DNA of 41,797 nucleotides, from the NCBI GenBank assembly GCA_902624425.1, contig CACNXK010000003.1, forward strand, positions 1 to 41,797, read 5' to 3'. The DNA comes from an uncultured SAR86 cluster bacterium (GTDB lineage: Bacteria > Pseudomonadota > Gammaproteobacteria > Magnimaribacterales > D2472). Under the pieces are notes generated by a model. The model saw only the letters and a list, made by a program, of their open reading frames with translations, searched no databases and was not told the DNA's origin. Positions 29,161-36,692 of this stretch are shown here, piece after piece. The number at the start of each line of letters is the position of its first letter. Positions within the stretch are counted from its first letter, which is position 1. The translations under genes and the position numbers were made by a program.

Positions 29161-30651
29161 ATGAGTGAAGAAAAAACTGGCGGCGAAAAGTCTATTCTGG
29201 AAGAGAGAAGAAAAAAACTTGAAGACCTAAGGGAGAGGGGTATTGCATACATTAATACTTTTCATCCCAAAAATATGGCAAAAGAATTACATCAACTCTA
29301 CGGAGAGCTTTCAAAAGAAGATTTAGTAGAGAAAAATATTCAAGGTATCTCGATTGCAGGAAGAATTGTATTAAAGAGAGTTATGGGTAATGCAAGCTTT
29401 GCAACTTTAAGAGATTCAAGTGGAGATATACAGATATATGTCACTAAAAACAATATTGAGGAAAGCATATATGACGATTTCAAAACATGGGATTTAGGAG
29501 ATATCGTTGGGATTTCTGGATCACTTTTTAGGACTAAGACTGATGAACTTACTATTGAAGTAAGTGACTTAGAGATGATCACTAAATCTTTGAGACCAAT
29601 GCCTGAAAAGTTTAAAGGTCTTACAGATATTGAAGCAAGATATAGGCAAAGATATCTTGACTTAATGACAAATTCTGAGACTAAAGAGATATTCATTAAA
29701 AGATCTAAAATTGTTGACTCAGCCAGAAGCAAGATGAATGAAAGAGGTTATCTAGAGGTAGAGACTCCAATGATGCACCCCTTAGCTGGAGGTGCTGTAG
29801 CAAGGCCTTTTGTAACGAAGCATAATGCATTGGGAAGGGATCTTTACTTAAGAATTGCTCCTGAACTTTATTTAAAAAGACTTCTTGTTGGGGGATTTGA
29901 TAAGGTTTATGAGATAAATAGAAGTTTCAGAAACGAAGGTCTATCTACTAGACACAATCCAGAATTTACCATGATGGAATGGTACGAAGCATATACAACA
30001 ATGCAAAATCAAATTGATTTAACAAAAGAAATTATTTTAAATGCTGCAAAAAGTATTAATTGCGATGAAAAAATTATTTGGGATGACATGAAGATTGATT
30101 TGGGAAGTTTCTCGCAGAAAAAGTTATCAGATCTAGTTTTGAGTTATAACAAAGAATTAAATGAAAAAGATTTAGATGATAGATCAGCTCTTGAAAAATA
30201 TCTTAAAGGTCTTGGTAAGAAGACAGACAAAAATTGGGGTACAGGGAGATTTTTATTAGAAATCTTCGAAGAAACAGTAGAAGGAAAACTCATTAATCCT
30301 ACTTTTGTTACAGAATATCCAGTTGAAGTATCTCCTCTTTCAAGAAGAAATCCTGATAATCCTCAGTATGCCGATAGGTTTGAATTATTTATTGGCGGCA
30401 GAGAGTTTGCTAATGGTTTTTGTGAACTTAATGATCCTGATGACCAAGCATCAAGATTTGAAGATCAGGCTGCAGCTAAAGACTCAGGAGACAAAGAGGC
30501 AATGGATTATGATACAGACTACATTATTGCGCTTGAACATGGAATGCCTCCAGCTGTTGGAGTTGGTTTGGGTATAGATAGATTGGTTATGCTGCTTACA
30601 AACCAATCATCGATAAGAGACGTATTGTTATTTCCTCAGCTAAAAAACTAA
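29161..30651 (+). CDS. lysS: Lysyl-tRNA synthetase (class II)
   Basis: 496 residues (E. coli 505). The N-terminal OB-fold anticodon domain covers about residues 60-150 (ISIAGRIVLKRVMGNASFATLRD). Class II motifs follow: motif 1 YLEVETPMMHPLAGGA, motif 2 FRNEGLSTRHNPEFTMMEWYEAY, and motif 3 GVGLGIDRLVMLLTN near the end. Charges tRNA-Lys. It begins right after the prfB stop, the widely conserved prfB-lysS pair. Its last bases overlap the end of the opposite-strand gene at 30648. Confidence 0.97.
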   Translation: MSEEKTGGEKSILEERRKKLEDLRERGIAYINTFHPKNMAKELHQLYGELSKEDLVEKNIQGISIAGRIVLKRVMGNASFATLRDSSGDIQIYVTKNNIEESIYDDFKTWDLGDIVGISGSLFRTKTDELTIEVSDLEMITKSLRPMPEKFKGLTDIEARYRQRYLDLMTNSETKEIFIKRSKIVDSARSKMNERGYLEVETPMMHPLAGGAVARPFVTKHNALGRDLYLRIAPELYLKRLLVGGFDKVYEINRSFRNEGLSTRHNPEFTMMEWYEAYTTMQNQIDLTKEIILNAAKSINCDEKIIWDDMKIDLGSFSQKKLSDLVLSYNKELNEKDLDDRSALEKYLKGLGKKTDKNWGTGRFLLEIFEETVEGKLINPTFVTEYPVEVSPLSRRNPDNPQYADRFELFIGGREFANGFCELNDPDDQASRFEDQAAAKDSGDKEAMDYDTDYIIALEHGMPPAVGVGLGIDRLVMLLTNQSSIRDVLLFPQLKN

Positions 30652-31028
30652 TTTAGATTAATTTTAAACTCTAGGATATTAAAGGATTGTTGAGCTTTAA
30701 AAAGATTATCGTTATAGATTGACGGGTAATCAAAATTTTCATAGCTTCTTGTAAAAGCATTAATTGAAAAATGCTTATTATTGTCATAAACCTTTATCCC
30801 GTTAAGACGATTTTGTGAATCAAAATTTATATATGATAAAGAGCTTTGATCTGAACTGGACTGCGCTACCATTAGCACAAGGCCAACAGCTACATAAGGT
30901 AAAAGATCTTTAGCAACTTCATCACCAGTATCCTTAAAATGCTCTAAAGCAGGACATGCACCGCCATCACAGTGATCAGCCATAGCCAATGATGGTAATG
31001 ACAAAAATAAAAGTATTAATTTTTTCAT
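30648..31028 (-). CDS. Small exported protein of unknown function with a CDGGACP motif
   Basis: I take the ATG at 31028 (126 residues) because it begins a signal peptide, MKKLILLFLSLPSLAMA; an ATG nine codons upstream would put extra polar residues in front. The mature part starts DHCDGGACPALEHF with two cysteines, has a hydrophobic stretch (LLPYVAVGLVLMVA, about residues 44-57), then a polar, aromatic region of short alternating segments (LSYINFDSQNRLNGIKVYD, FNILEFKINLN). I do not recognise the family. It could be a periplasmic protein held by one membrane helix. It stands alone between lysS and mdh. Confidence 0.6.
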   Translation of the reverse strand: MKKLILLFLSLPSLAMADHCDGGACPALEHFKDTGDEVAKDLLPYVAVGLVLMVAQSSSDQSSLSYINFDSQNRLNGIKVYDNNKHFSINAFTRSYENFDYPSIYNDNLFKAQQSFNILEFKINLN

Positions 31029-31112
31029 ACTATTATTGACATACATTTGTATCAAAAGTTCGAAATCTTTTAAGATTTTTTTAGAAATTATAAGACCCAG
31101 GTAATTTATAAT

Positions 31113-32114
31113 TTATTCAGTAAGTAAATCCTTTACTGCTTCTTTCTCTGACAATAATTCAGCAATGGATACATCAAGCCTTGATCTTGCCTTTTCAGAA
31201 AGATTTAAATCTCTTACAATTTCAATTTCACCACTTGAAGTAGTCATCAATGGGAATCCACACATAATCCCTTTTGGAACATCATAAGCGCCATCACTGT
31301 ATACAGCAGCACTGAAACAGTTACCAGATTCAGTTTCATTTTCACAAGCATAAACAGTATCTAAAGCCGCCTTGGCTGCAGAGGTTGCTGAAGAAGCTCC
31401 TCTTGCGTCTATAACAGCTTTACCTCTTTGCTGGACAGAAGGAATAAACTTTGAATCTATCCAATCCTCATCATTGACCAATTTTGAAACTGACTGATTA
31501 TTTAATAAAGCATTTTCGTAATCTGGATACATGGTTGGACTATGATTACCCCAAATTATCATTTTTTTTATTTCAGAGACATTGCAGGTAAGCTTTTTTG
31601 CAAGCATTGATTTTGCTCTATTAGCATCAAGCATTGTCATTGCCATCCAATTTTGGGAGGGATTATTTGCAGCAGCTCTTCCAATCAAAGCATTAGTGTT
31701 AGCTGGGTTACCTACAACTAGAACTTTTGCATTTTGATTACCAAATTCACCAATTGCTTTACCTTGTTCAACAAAAATACCGCCATTTATTTGAAGCAAG
31801 TCAGATCTTTCTTCAATTTTTTTTCCGTTATAAACAATACCTCTCGGAATACTGCCAACAAGCAGAAACCAATCAGCATCACGGGAAGCCTCTGAAAAAT
31901 TGTCAGTATAGTTTATGGATCCAAGGTTAGGGAAATATGAATCCTCTAACTCCATTGCCAAACCCTCTAGTTTCGAAACAACTTGAGGTATTTCAACTAA
32001 TGAAAGATTTACAGTTTTGTTACCAAAAGTATTTCCATCAACCAACCTTGGTATTAATGAGTAGCCTATTTGACCTGCCGCACCAGTAACTACAACTTTA
32101 ATTTCTTTTTTCAT
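31113..32114 (-). CDS. mdh: Malate dehydrogenase, type with TGAAGQIGYSL, enlarged active-site loop
   Basis: 333 residues. The NAD loop is VTGAAGQIGYSLIPR, and the acidic VEIPQ after strand 2 fits NAD rather than NADP. Conserved: VVGNPANTNALI, LDANRAKSMLAKK, and the catalytic His in WGNHSPTMYPD. It resembles the Thermus/cytosolic group of MDH, not the shorter E. coli type. Between the two substrate-binding arginines (PRG and ERSDLL) there are about six more residues than in that group, IVYNGKKIEE, in the mobile loop that closes over the substrate. It oxidises malate to oxaloacetate in the TCA cycle. It is transcribed away from the aminotransferase gene. Confidence 0.93.
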   Translation of the reverse strand: MKKEIKVVVTGAAGQIGYSLIPRLVDGNTFGNKTVNLSLVEIPQVVSKLEGLAMELEDSYFPNLGSINYTDNFSEASRDADWFLLVGSIPRGIVYNGKKIEERSDLLQINGGIFVEQGKAIGEFGNQNAKVLVVGNPANTNALIGRAAANNPSQNWMAMTMLDANRAKSMLAKKLTCNVSEIKKMIIWGNHSPTMYPDYENALLNNQSVSKLVNDEDWIDSKFIPSVQQRGKAVIDARGASSATSAAKAALDTVYACENETESGNCFSAAVYSDGAYDVPKGIMCGFPLMTTSSGEIEIVRDLNLSEKARSRLDVSIAELLSEKEAVKDLLTE

Positions 32115-32213
32115 TTTTATCTTGAACTGAACTTCCTTATTATAAATCTTTAAAATTTAATACCAACAAAAACTACACATTATTGATAAAATATTTAAAA
32201 GAGGATTTATATA

Positions 32214-33340
32214 TTGAAATTATTTGATAAGAAAAAAAATAGGAGAAATTCAAACAGTAAAAAGTGGGATAGATATCACTCAAAGGATATTTTACCAATG
32301 TGGGTTGCTGACATGGATTTTGAGTCTCCTGTTTGCATCAAAAATGCTCTTAGAAGATATATTGAGCATGGTATTTATGGTTATCATTCAGAGCCCAAAG
32401 AGTTAAGGGATACTCTAAAAAAATACCTTAATAAAAAAGGTTGGAATATTAAAAAAGATTGGATTGTCCTTACTCCATCTGTAGGAGCTCCAATCTATAG
32501 TATTTATGATCTTATTCCTAAGACTTCTCAAGTAATAGTACCAACTCCAATATATTTGAATTTCTTAAAAGCACCAAAACATCTTGGTAGAAAAATAGAA
32601 AAACTTCCAATGAAGACTGAAAACGGAAGACTAATTATTGATTTTAAAAAATTATTATCTACAGCAAGAAAGAACTCATGGCTAATGTTTGTTAATCCAC
32701 AAAATCCTGGTGGGACTGTCTACTCAAAAAATGAAATTAAAGAACTTGCTAAGATTATCAATAAAAAAAATATTACAGTTTTTTCTGATGAGCTGCATTG
32801 TGATCTAATTCTTAAAGAAAACTTAAAACATACACCCTTAGGATCTATAAAAGAAATTGAAAATAATGTTATTTCTTTTTACTCAGCTTCAAAAACATTT
32901 AATGTTCCTGGTTTAAATTGTGCATTTGCTGTTATTCCAAGTGATAAATTGCGAGGAGCTTTTAAAAAGAATGCTCAAGGCATTATTGATGATGCCAATA
33001 TTACAGGACTCATAGCACTATCTTCGGCATTCAGCAAAGGCTGGAAGTGGCGAGATGATTTAATAAAATATCTAAATCTAAATCTGCAAATCTTATTAAA
33101 AACATTAGATAAATATCAAAATGCAGATCCTATAATTCCTGAGGCTACTTATTTATTATGGGTGAAAATTAAAAATCCTAAACAAAAAACTTACAATCAC
33201 ATTTTGAGGATTATGGTGTGGGTATAAATGATGGAATAGAGTTTGGAAAAAAAGACTTTATTAGGATTAATTTTGCAACAACTCGTCAGAATGTAAAAAA
33301 AGCATCGAAAAGAATAGAAGATGCTCTAATTAATTTATAA
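32214..33340 (+). pseudogene. PatB/MalY-like class I/II aminotransferase or C-S lyase with a frameshift near the 3' end
   Basis: TTG at 32214 with GAGGA nine bases before is the likely start. The frame runs to 33229, but homology continues in the -1 frame: after NPKQ the second frame reads KNLQSHFEDYGVGINDG, then FIRINFATTRQ and ends at 33340, which is the normal C terminus of this family. The switch is at the six-A run 33184-33189. PLP features: MWVADMDFE, FVNPQNPGG, SDELHCDLI and the Lys in SASKTFNVPGLN. MalY/PatB proteins cleave cystathionine or transaminate. The change could be a real mutation, ribosome slippage on the A run, or a sequencing error; everything else looks intact. Confidence 0.85.
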
Positions 33341-33347
33341 TCTAATA

Positions 33348-34514
33348 ATGAAAAGTGATCTTCGACTAAATTTAAAACCTAAGAGGGGATTCCTTCCAGA
33401 TCATGCGCCTCTAAAATATGTTAGGTCAGACTCACAAACTAGATTTTTATCAGATCTTTCTAAAGAGGTTCCTAAGCTGCTATTAACAAGTTCACTGCCT
33501 CAGGTTATTGAATCACTGCCAGGCAACTTTTTTAATTTCAATCAAATGATTAAAAATGGCGATGAAAAAAGATTGAGATGCATTAATGCTCAACTGTCAT
33601 TTTTGGCTCATGCATATGTTTATTCAAATAATAAACCAAGACGTAAGCTTCCTAAATCGATAGCTTCTCCATGGATCAAGGTATCAAAATATTTGGGTAG
33701 ACCGCCTGTCCTCAGCTACGCAAGTTATTGTTTAGATAATTGGTACTTAATAGATAAAGATAAAGAGATTTCATTAGACAATGTAGCGCTTATTAATAAT
33801 TTTCTTGGGGGTGTCGATGAGGATTGGTTTGTTACAATTCATGTATGTATTGAGGATGCTGCCTCTGATGCAGTTCGTTCATCAATTGCCTTGATTCACG
33901 AGACATCAGATTTAAAGATTGAAATGCATCTTAAAAATATCCTTAAATCTCTTGAGAAAGTAAATAAGATATTTAAAAGAATGCCTGAGAAATGCGATCC
34001 ATATATTTACTATCATCGCGTTAGACCATATATTTTTGGATGGAAGAATAATCCTGATCTTCCAAAAGGTCTTATCTATGAGGGCTTTTTCAAGAATAAA
34101 CCACAACAATTTAGAGGAGAAACAGGAGCCCAAAGTTCAATAATCCCGCTATTAGATGCACTTTTTAGTGTTAAACACAAAAAGGACTCATTGAGAGACT
34201 ATCTAGAAGAGATGCTCTTATATATGCCTCCTGCTCATAGAGAGCTAATTTCTCAAACGAAAAAATTTTCAAAGATTGGGGTTTTTGCAAATGAGTCCAT
34301 TAAGATTAGGAGATTGGTCAATAAATGCCTAGATCAAATGACGCAATTCAGATCACAGCACATAAGATATGCAAATGACTATATTCATAGCCAGTCTAGA
34401 AATCCATCTGAATTTACTTCTGGAGGATCTACTATAAGAGGTACAGGCGGCACTCCCTTTATGCGATATCTAAGAAAGCATAGAGATGAGACTAAAAGCT
34501 CAATTAAAAAATAA
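33348..34514 (+). CDS. Indoleamine 2,3-dioxygenase family haem protein
   Basis: 388 residues, the length of IDO. Family segments: GFLPDHAPL, LSFLAHAYVY, SIASPWIKVSKYLGRPPVLSY with NWYLID, VDEDWFVTIHVCIEDAA, the RVRPYIFGW helix, RGETGAQSSIIPLLDAL, LLYMPPAHREL, the proximal haem ligand His at about residue 338 in FRSQHIRYANDYI, and the C-terminal GTGGTPFMRYL loop. IDO opens the pyrrole ring of tryptophan to N-formylkynurenine. No formamidase or kynureninase is in the window. It starts eight bases after the aminotransferase gene, so the two are probably one transcript, and the aminotransferase could act on kynurenine or a related product (inference). Substrate could also be another indole. Confidence 0.88.
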   Translation: MKSDLRLNLKPKRGFLPDHAPLKYVRSDSQTRFLSDLSKEVPKLLLTSSLPQVIESLPGNFFNFNQMIKNGDEKRLRCINAQLSFLAHAYVYSNNKPRRKLPKSIASPWIKVSKYLGRPPVLSYASYCLDNWYLIDKDKEISLDNVALINNFLGGVDEDWFVTIHVCIEDAASDAVRSSIALIHETSDLKIEMHLKNILKSLEKVNKIFKRMPEKCDPYIYYHRVRPYIFGWKNNPDLPKGLIYEGFFKNKPQQFRGETGAQSSIIPLLDALFSVKHKKDSLRDYLEEMLLYMPPAHRELISQTKKFSKIGVFANESIKIRRLVNKCLDQMTQFRSQHIRYANDYIHSQSRNPSEFTSGGSTIRGTGGTPFMRYLRKHRDETKSSIKK

Positions 34515-34522
34515 GGAAGAAT

Positions 34523-35428
34523 ATGTCTATAAGATTTGATGAGAAAGTTGTAATTGTTACAGGTGCAGGCGGAGGTCTTGGCAAAGAGCATGCAATAGAG
34601 TTTGCTAAAAGAGGTGCAAAGGTTGTGGTGAATGATCTTGGCGGATCAGTCGATGGAAGTGGAGCAAGCGACTCTGCTAATGCTGTCGTTGAGCATATTA
34701 GATCAAATGGTGGAGAAGCAATTGCAAATGGAGCAAGCGTGACTGATTTAGATGCTGTTAAAGAAATGGTTGATGAAACAGTAAAAAAATGGGGGAGGAT
34801 TGATGTTTTAGTTAACAACGCTGGGATTCTTCGTGATAAAAGTTTCCATAAAATGTCGTTGGATGATTTTAATTTAGTTATGTCTGTTCATTTTGAAGGT
34901 ACTCTTAATTGCACACATACGATTTTCCCAATTATGCGAGAGCAAAATTATGGAAGGATAATATTTACAAGCTCCTCTAGCGGAGTTTTTGGTAATTTTG
35001 GTCAATCTAATTATGGCTCTGCAAAAATGGCTATGGTTGGCTTAATGAATACACTCAAAATAGAAGGTCAAAAATATAATATACATTCAAATTCTATTAC
35101 TCCAGTCGCTTACACAAGAATGACTGATGGCTTATTGCCTGATGAGGTTGGTGAAAGTCTTCAACCAGAGTTTGTAACACCTGCTGTCATTTACTTATCA
35201 AGTGAAGATGCGCCCAATGGAGCGATAATTTCTGCCGGTGCTGGAGTTTTTTCAAGAATCTTTATTCACGAAACAAATGGAGTCTCTCTTGGTATGGGAG
35301 ATGAGATGACACCAGAAAATATAGCAGCTAGCTGGGAAGATATTTCCGATATGAAGGGCGCAAAGGCCCTTCAGAGCGGACCAGAGCAATCGATTAAGAT
35401 TTTTGAAAAATTAAACCAAAGAGATTAG
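34523..35428 (+). CDS. SDR oxidoreductase, 17-beta-HSD4 / 3-hydroxyacyl-CoA dehydrogenase type
   Basis: 301 residues. The cofactor loop is VTGAGGGLGKEHA, followed by VVNDLGGSVDGSG, NNAGILRDKSFHKMSL, SSSSGVFGNFGQSNYGSAKMAM with the Tyr-x-x-x-Lys pair, and TPVAYTRMT. This combination is that of the dehydrogenase part of peroxisomal multifunctional enzyme 2 and its bacterial homologues, which act on 3-hydroxyacyl-CoA in beta-oxidation. No enoyl-CoA hydratase is attached. A good ribosome binding site (AAGGAAG) precedes it, eight bases after the IDO gene. Its end faces nrdB with only one base between them. Confidence 0.88.
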   Translation: MSIRFDEKVVIVTGAGGGLGKEHAIEFAKRGAKVVVNDLGGSVDGSGASDSANAVVEHIRSNGGEAIANGASVTDLDAVKEMVDETVKKWGRIDVLVNNAGILRDKSFHKMSLDDFNLVMSVHFEGTLNCTHTIFPIMREQNYGRIIFTSSSSGVFGNFGQSNYGSAKMAMVGLMNTLKIEGQKYNIHSNSITPVAYTRMTDGLLPDEVGESLQPEFVTPAVIYLSSEDAPNGAIISAGAGVFSRIFIHETNGVSLGMGDEMTPENIAASWEDISDMKGAKALQSGPEQSIKIFEKLNQRD

Positions 35429-35429
35429 T

Positions 35430-36677
35430 TTATTCGTCAAAATTAAGCGCACCACCAGTTTGATATTCGATTACTCTGGTCTCAAAGAAATTCTTTTCTT
35501 TTCTCAAGTCCATGATTTCAGACATCCAAGGAAAAGGATTAGTTGCGCCAACAAATTCCTCTTCCAAGCCTATTTGAACAAGACGTCTATTTGCAATAAA
35601 TTGCAAATATTCTTCCATCATGTTTGCATTCATTCCGAGTATACCGCGCGGCATTGTAGCGCGTGCATATTGAACCTCTAGTTCTGTTCCTTCCAGTATC
35701 ATTTGAGCTGCCTCATGTCTCATTTGATCATCCCATAGATGTGGATTCTCGATCTTAATTTGATTTATCATATCGATTCCGAAGTTTACATGCATAGATT
35801 CGTCTCTGAGAATATATTGAAATTGTTCAGCTGTTCCCTGCATCTTATTTCTTCTACCCATTGAAAGTATCTGAGTGAAACCACAATAGAAGAAAATACC
35901 TTCAAGAACACAATAAAATGCAATTAGGTTCTTTAGGAGAGCTTTATCAGCCTCATCTGTTCCTGTTTGGAAGGAAGGATCTGACATTTCTTTTGTATAT
36001 TTCAAGCCCCATGATGCTTTCTTTGCCACACTTGGTATCTCTCTATACATATTAAAGATTTCACCTTCATCCATCGCAAGGGATTCAATACAGTATTGAT
36101 ATGCATGAGTATGGATGGCTTCTTCTAAACTTTGCCTTAATATGTACTGTCTGCACTCTGGGTTTGTGATAAGTCTATAAATAGCTAAAACTAAATTATT
36201 TGCTACTAGTGAGTCAGCAGTTGAGAAAAAACCGAGGTTTCTTTTTACAATCTTTCTCTCATCTTCGGTTAATCCATCTTCTGATTTCCATAGTGCTATG
36301 TCAGCTGTCATATTGATTTCTTGTGGCATCCAATGATTTGCGCTTCCATCAAGATATTTCTGCCATGCCCAATCATATTTGAAAGGCACCAGCTGATTAA
36401 GATCAGCTCTGCAGTTGATCATTGCTTTATCATCAACCTGGACTCTACCTGATTGACCTTCAAGCTCTTCTTCGCCTTCGGAAGCATCAAGTTTTTCTAT
36501 CGCTTCTTTGGCTAGCTGAGCTCTTTCTCCAGCTTTTACTGAGCTAGTTGCTTCATTTGGTACTGGCTCCTCTTTTTCTTGTACTGCTTGTTTTGCAGCT
36601 TCTTTAACAACTTCCTGAGGAACTTGTTTCGTTTTTTCTGTATTTTCTACTTCGTTGAATTCATCCCAATTTAACAT
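35430..36677 (-). CDS. nrdB: Ribonucleotide reductase class Ia, beta subunit
   Basis: 415 residues, with an unusual-looking but known N-terminal extension of about 85 residues rich in Glu, Lys and Ala ahead of the core. The di-iron and radical site is seen in [13 protein letters not shown]: Glu186, His189 and the probable radical Tyr193. Further ligand segments are [12 protein letters not shown] and the early ALWKSEDGL. The C terminus (GGALNFDE) holds the peptide that binds the alpha subunit. It supplies the tyrosyl radical for dNTP synthesis. It is 15 bases downstream of nrdA with a good AGGAG. Confidence 0.95.
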   Translation of the reverse strand: MLNWDEFNEVENTEKTKQVPQEVVKEAAKQAVQEKEEPVPNEATSSVKAGERAQLAKEAIEKLDASEGEEELEGQSGRVQVDDKAMINCRADLNQLVPFKYDWAWQKYLDGSANHWMPQEINMTADIALWKSEDGLTEDERKIVKRNLGFFSTADSLVANNLVLAIYRLITNPECRQYILRQSLEEAIHTHAYQYCIESLAMDEGEIFNMYREIPSVAKKASWGLKYTKEMSDPSFQTGTDEADKALLKNLIAFYCVLEGIFFYCGFTQILSMGRRNKMQGTAEQFQYILRDESMHVNFGIDMINQIKIENPHLWDDQMRHEAAQMILEGTELEVQYARATMPRGILGMNANMMEEYLQFIANRRLVQIGLEEEFVGATNPFPWMSEIMDLRKEKNFFETRVIEYQTGGALNFDE

Positions 36678-36692
36678 TTTATTTCTCCTAAT

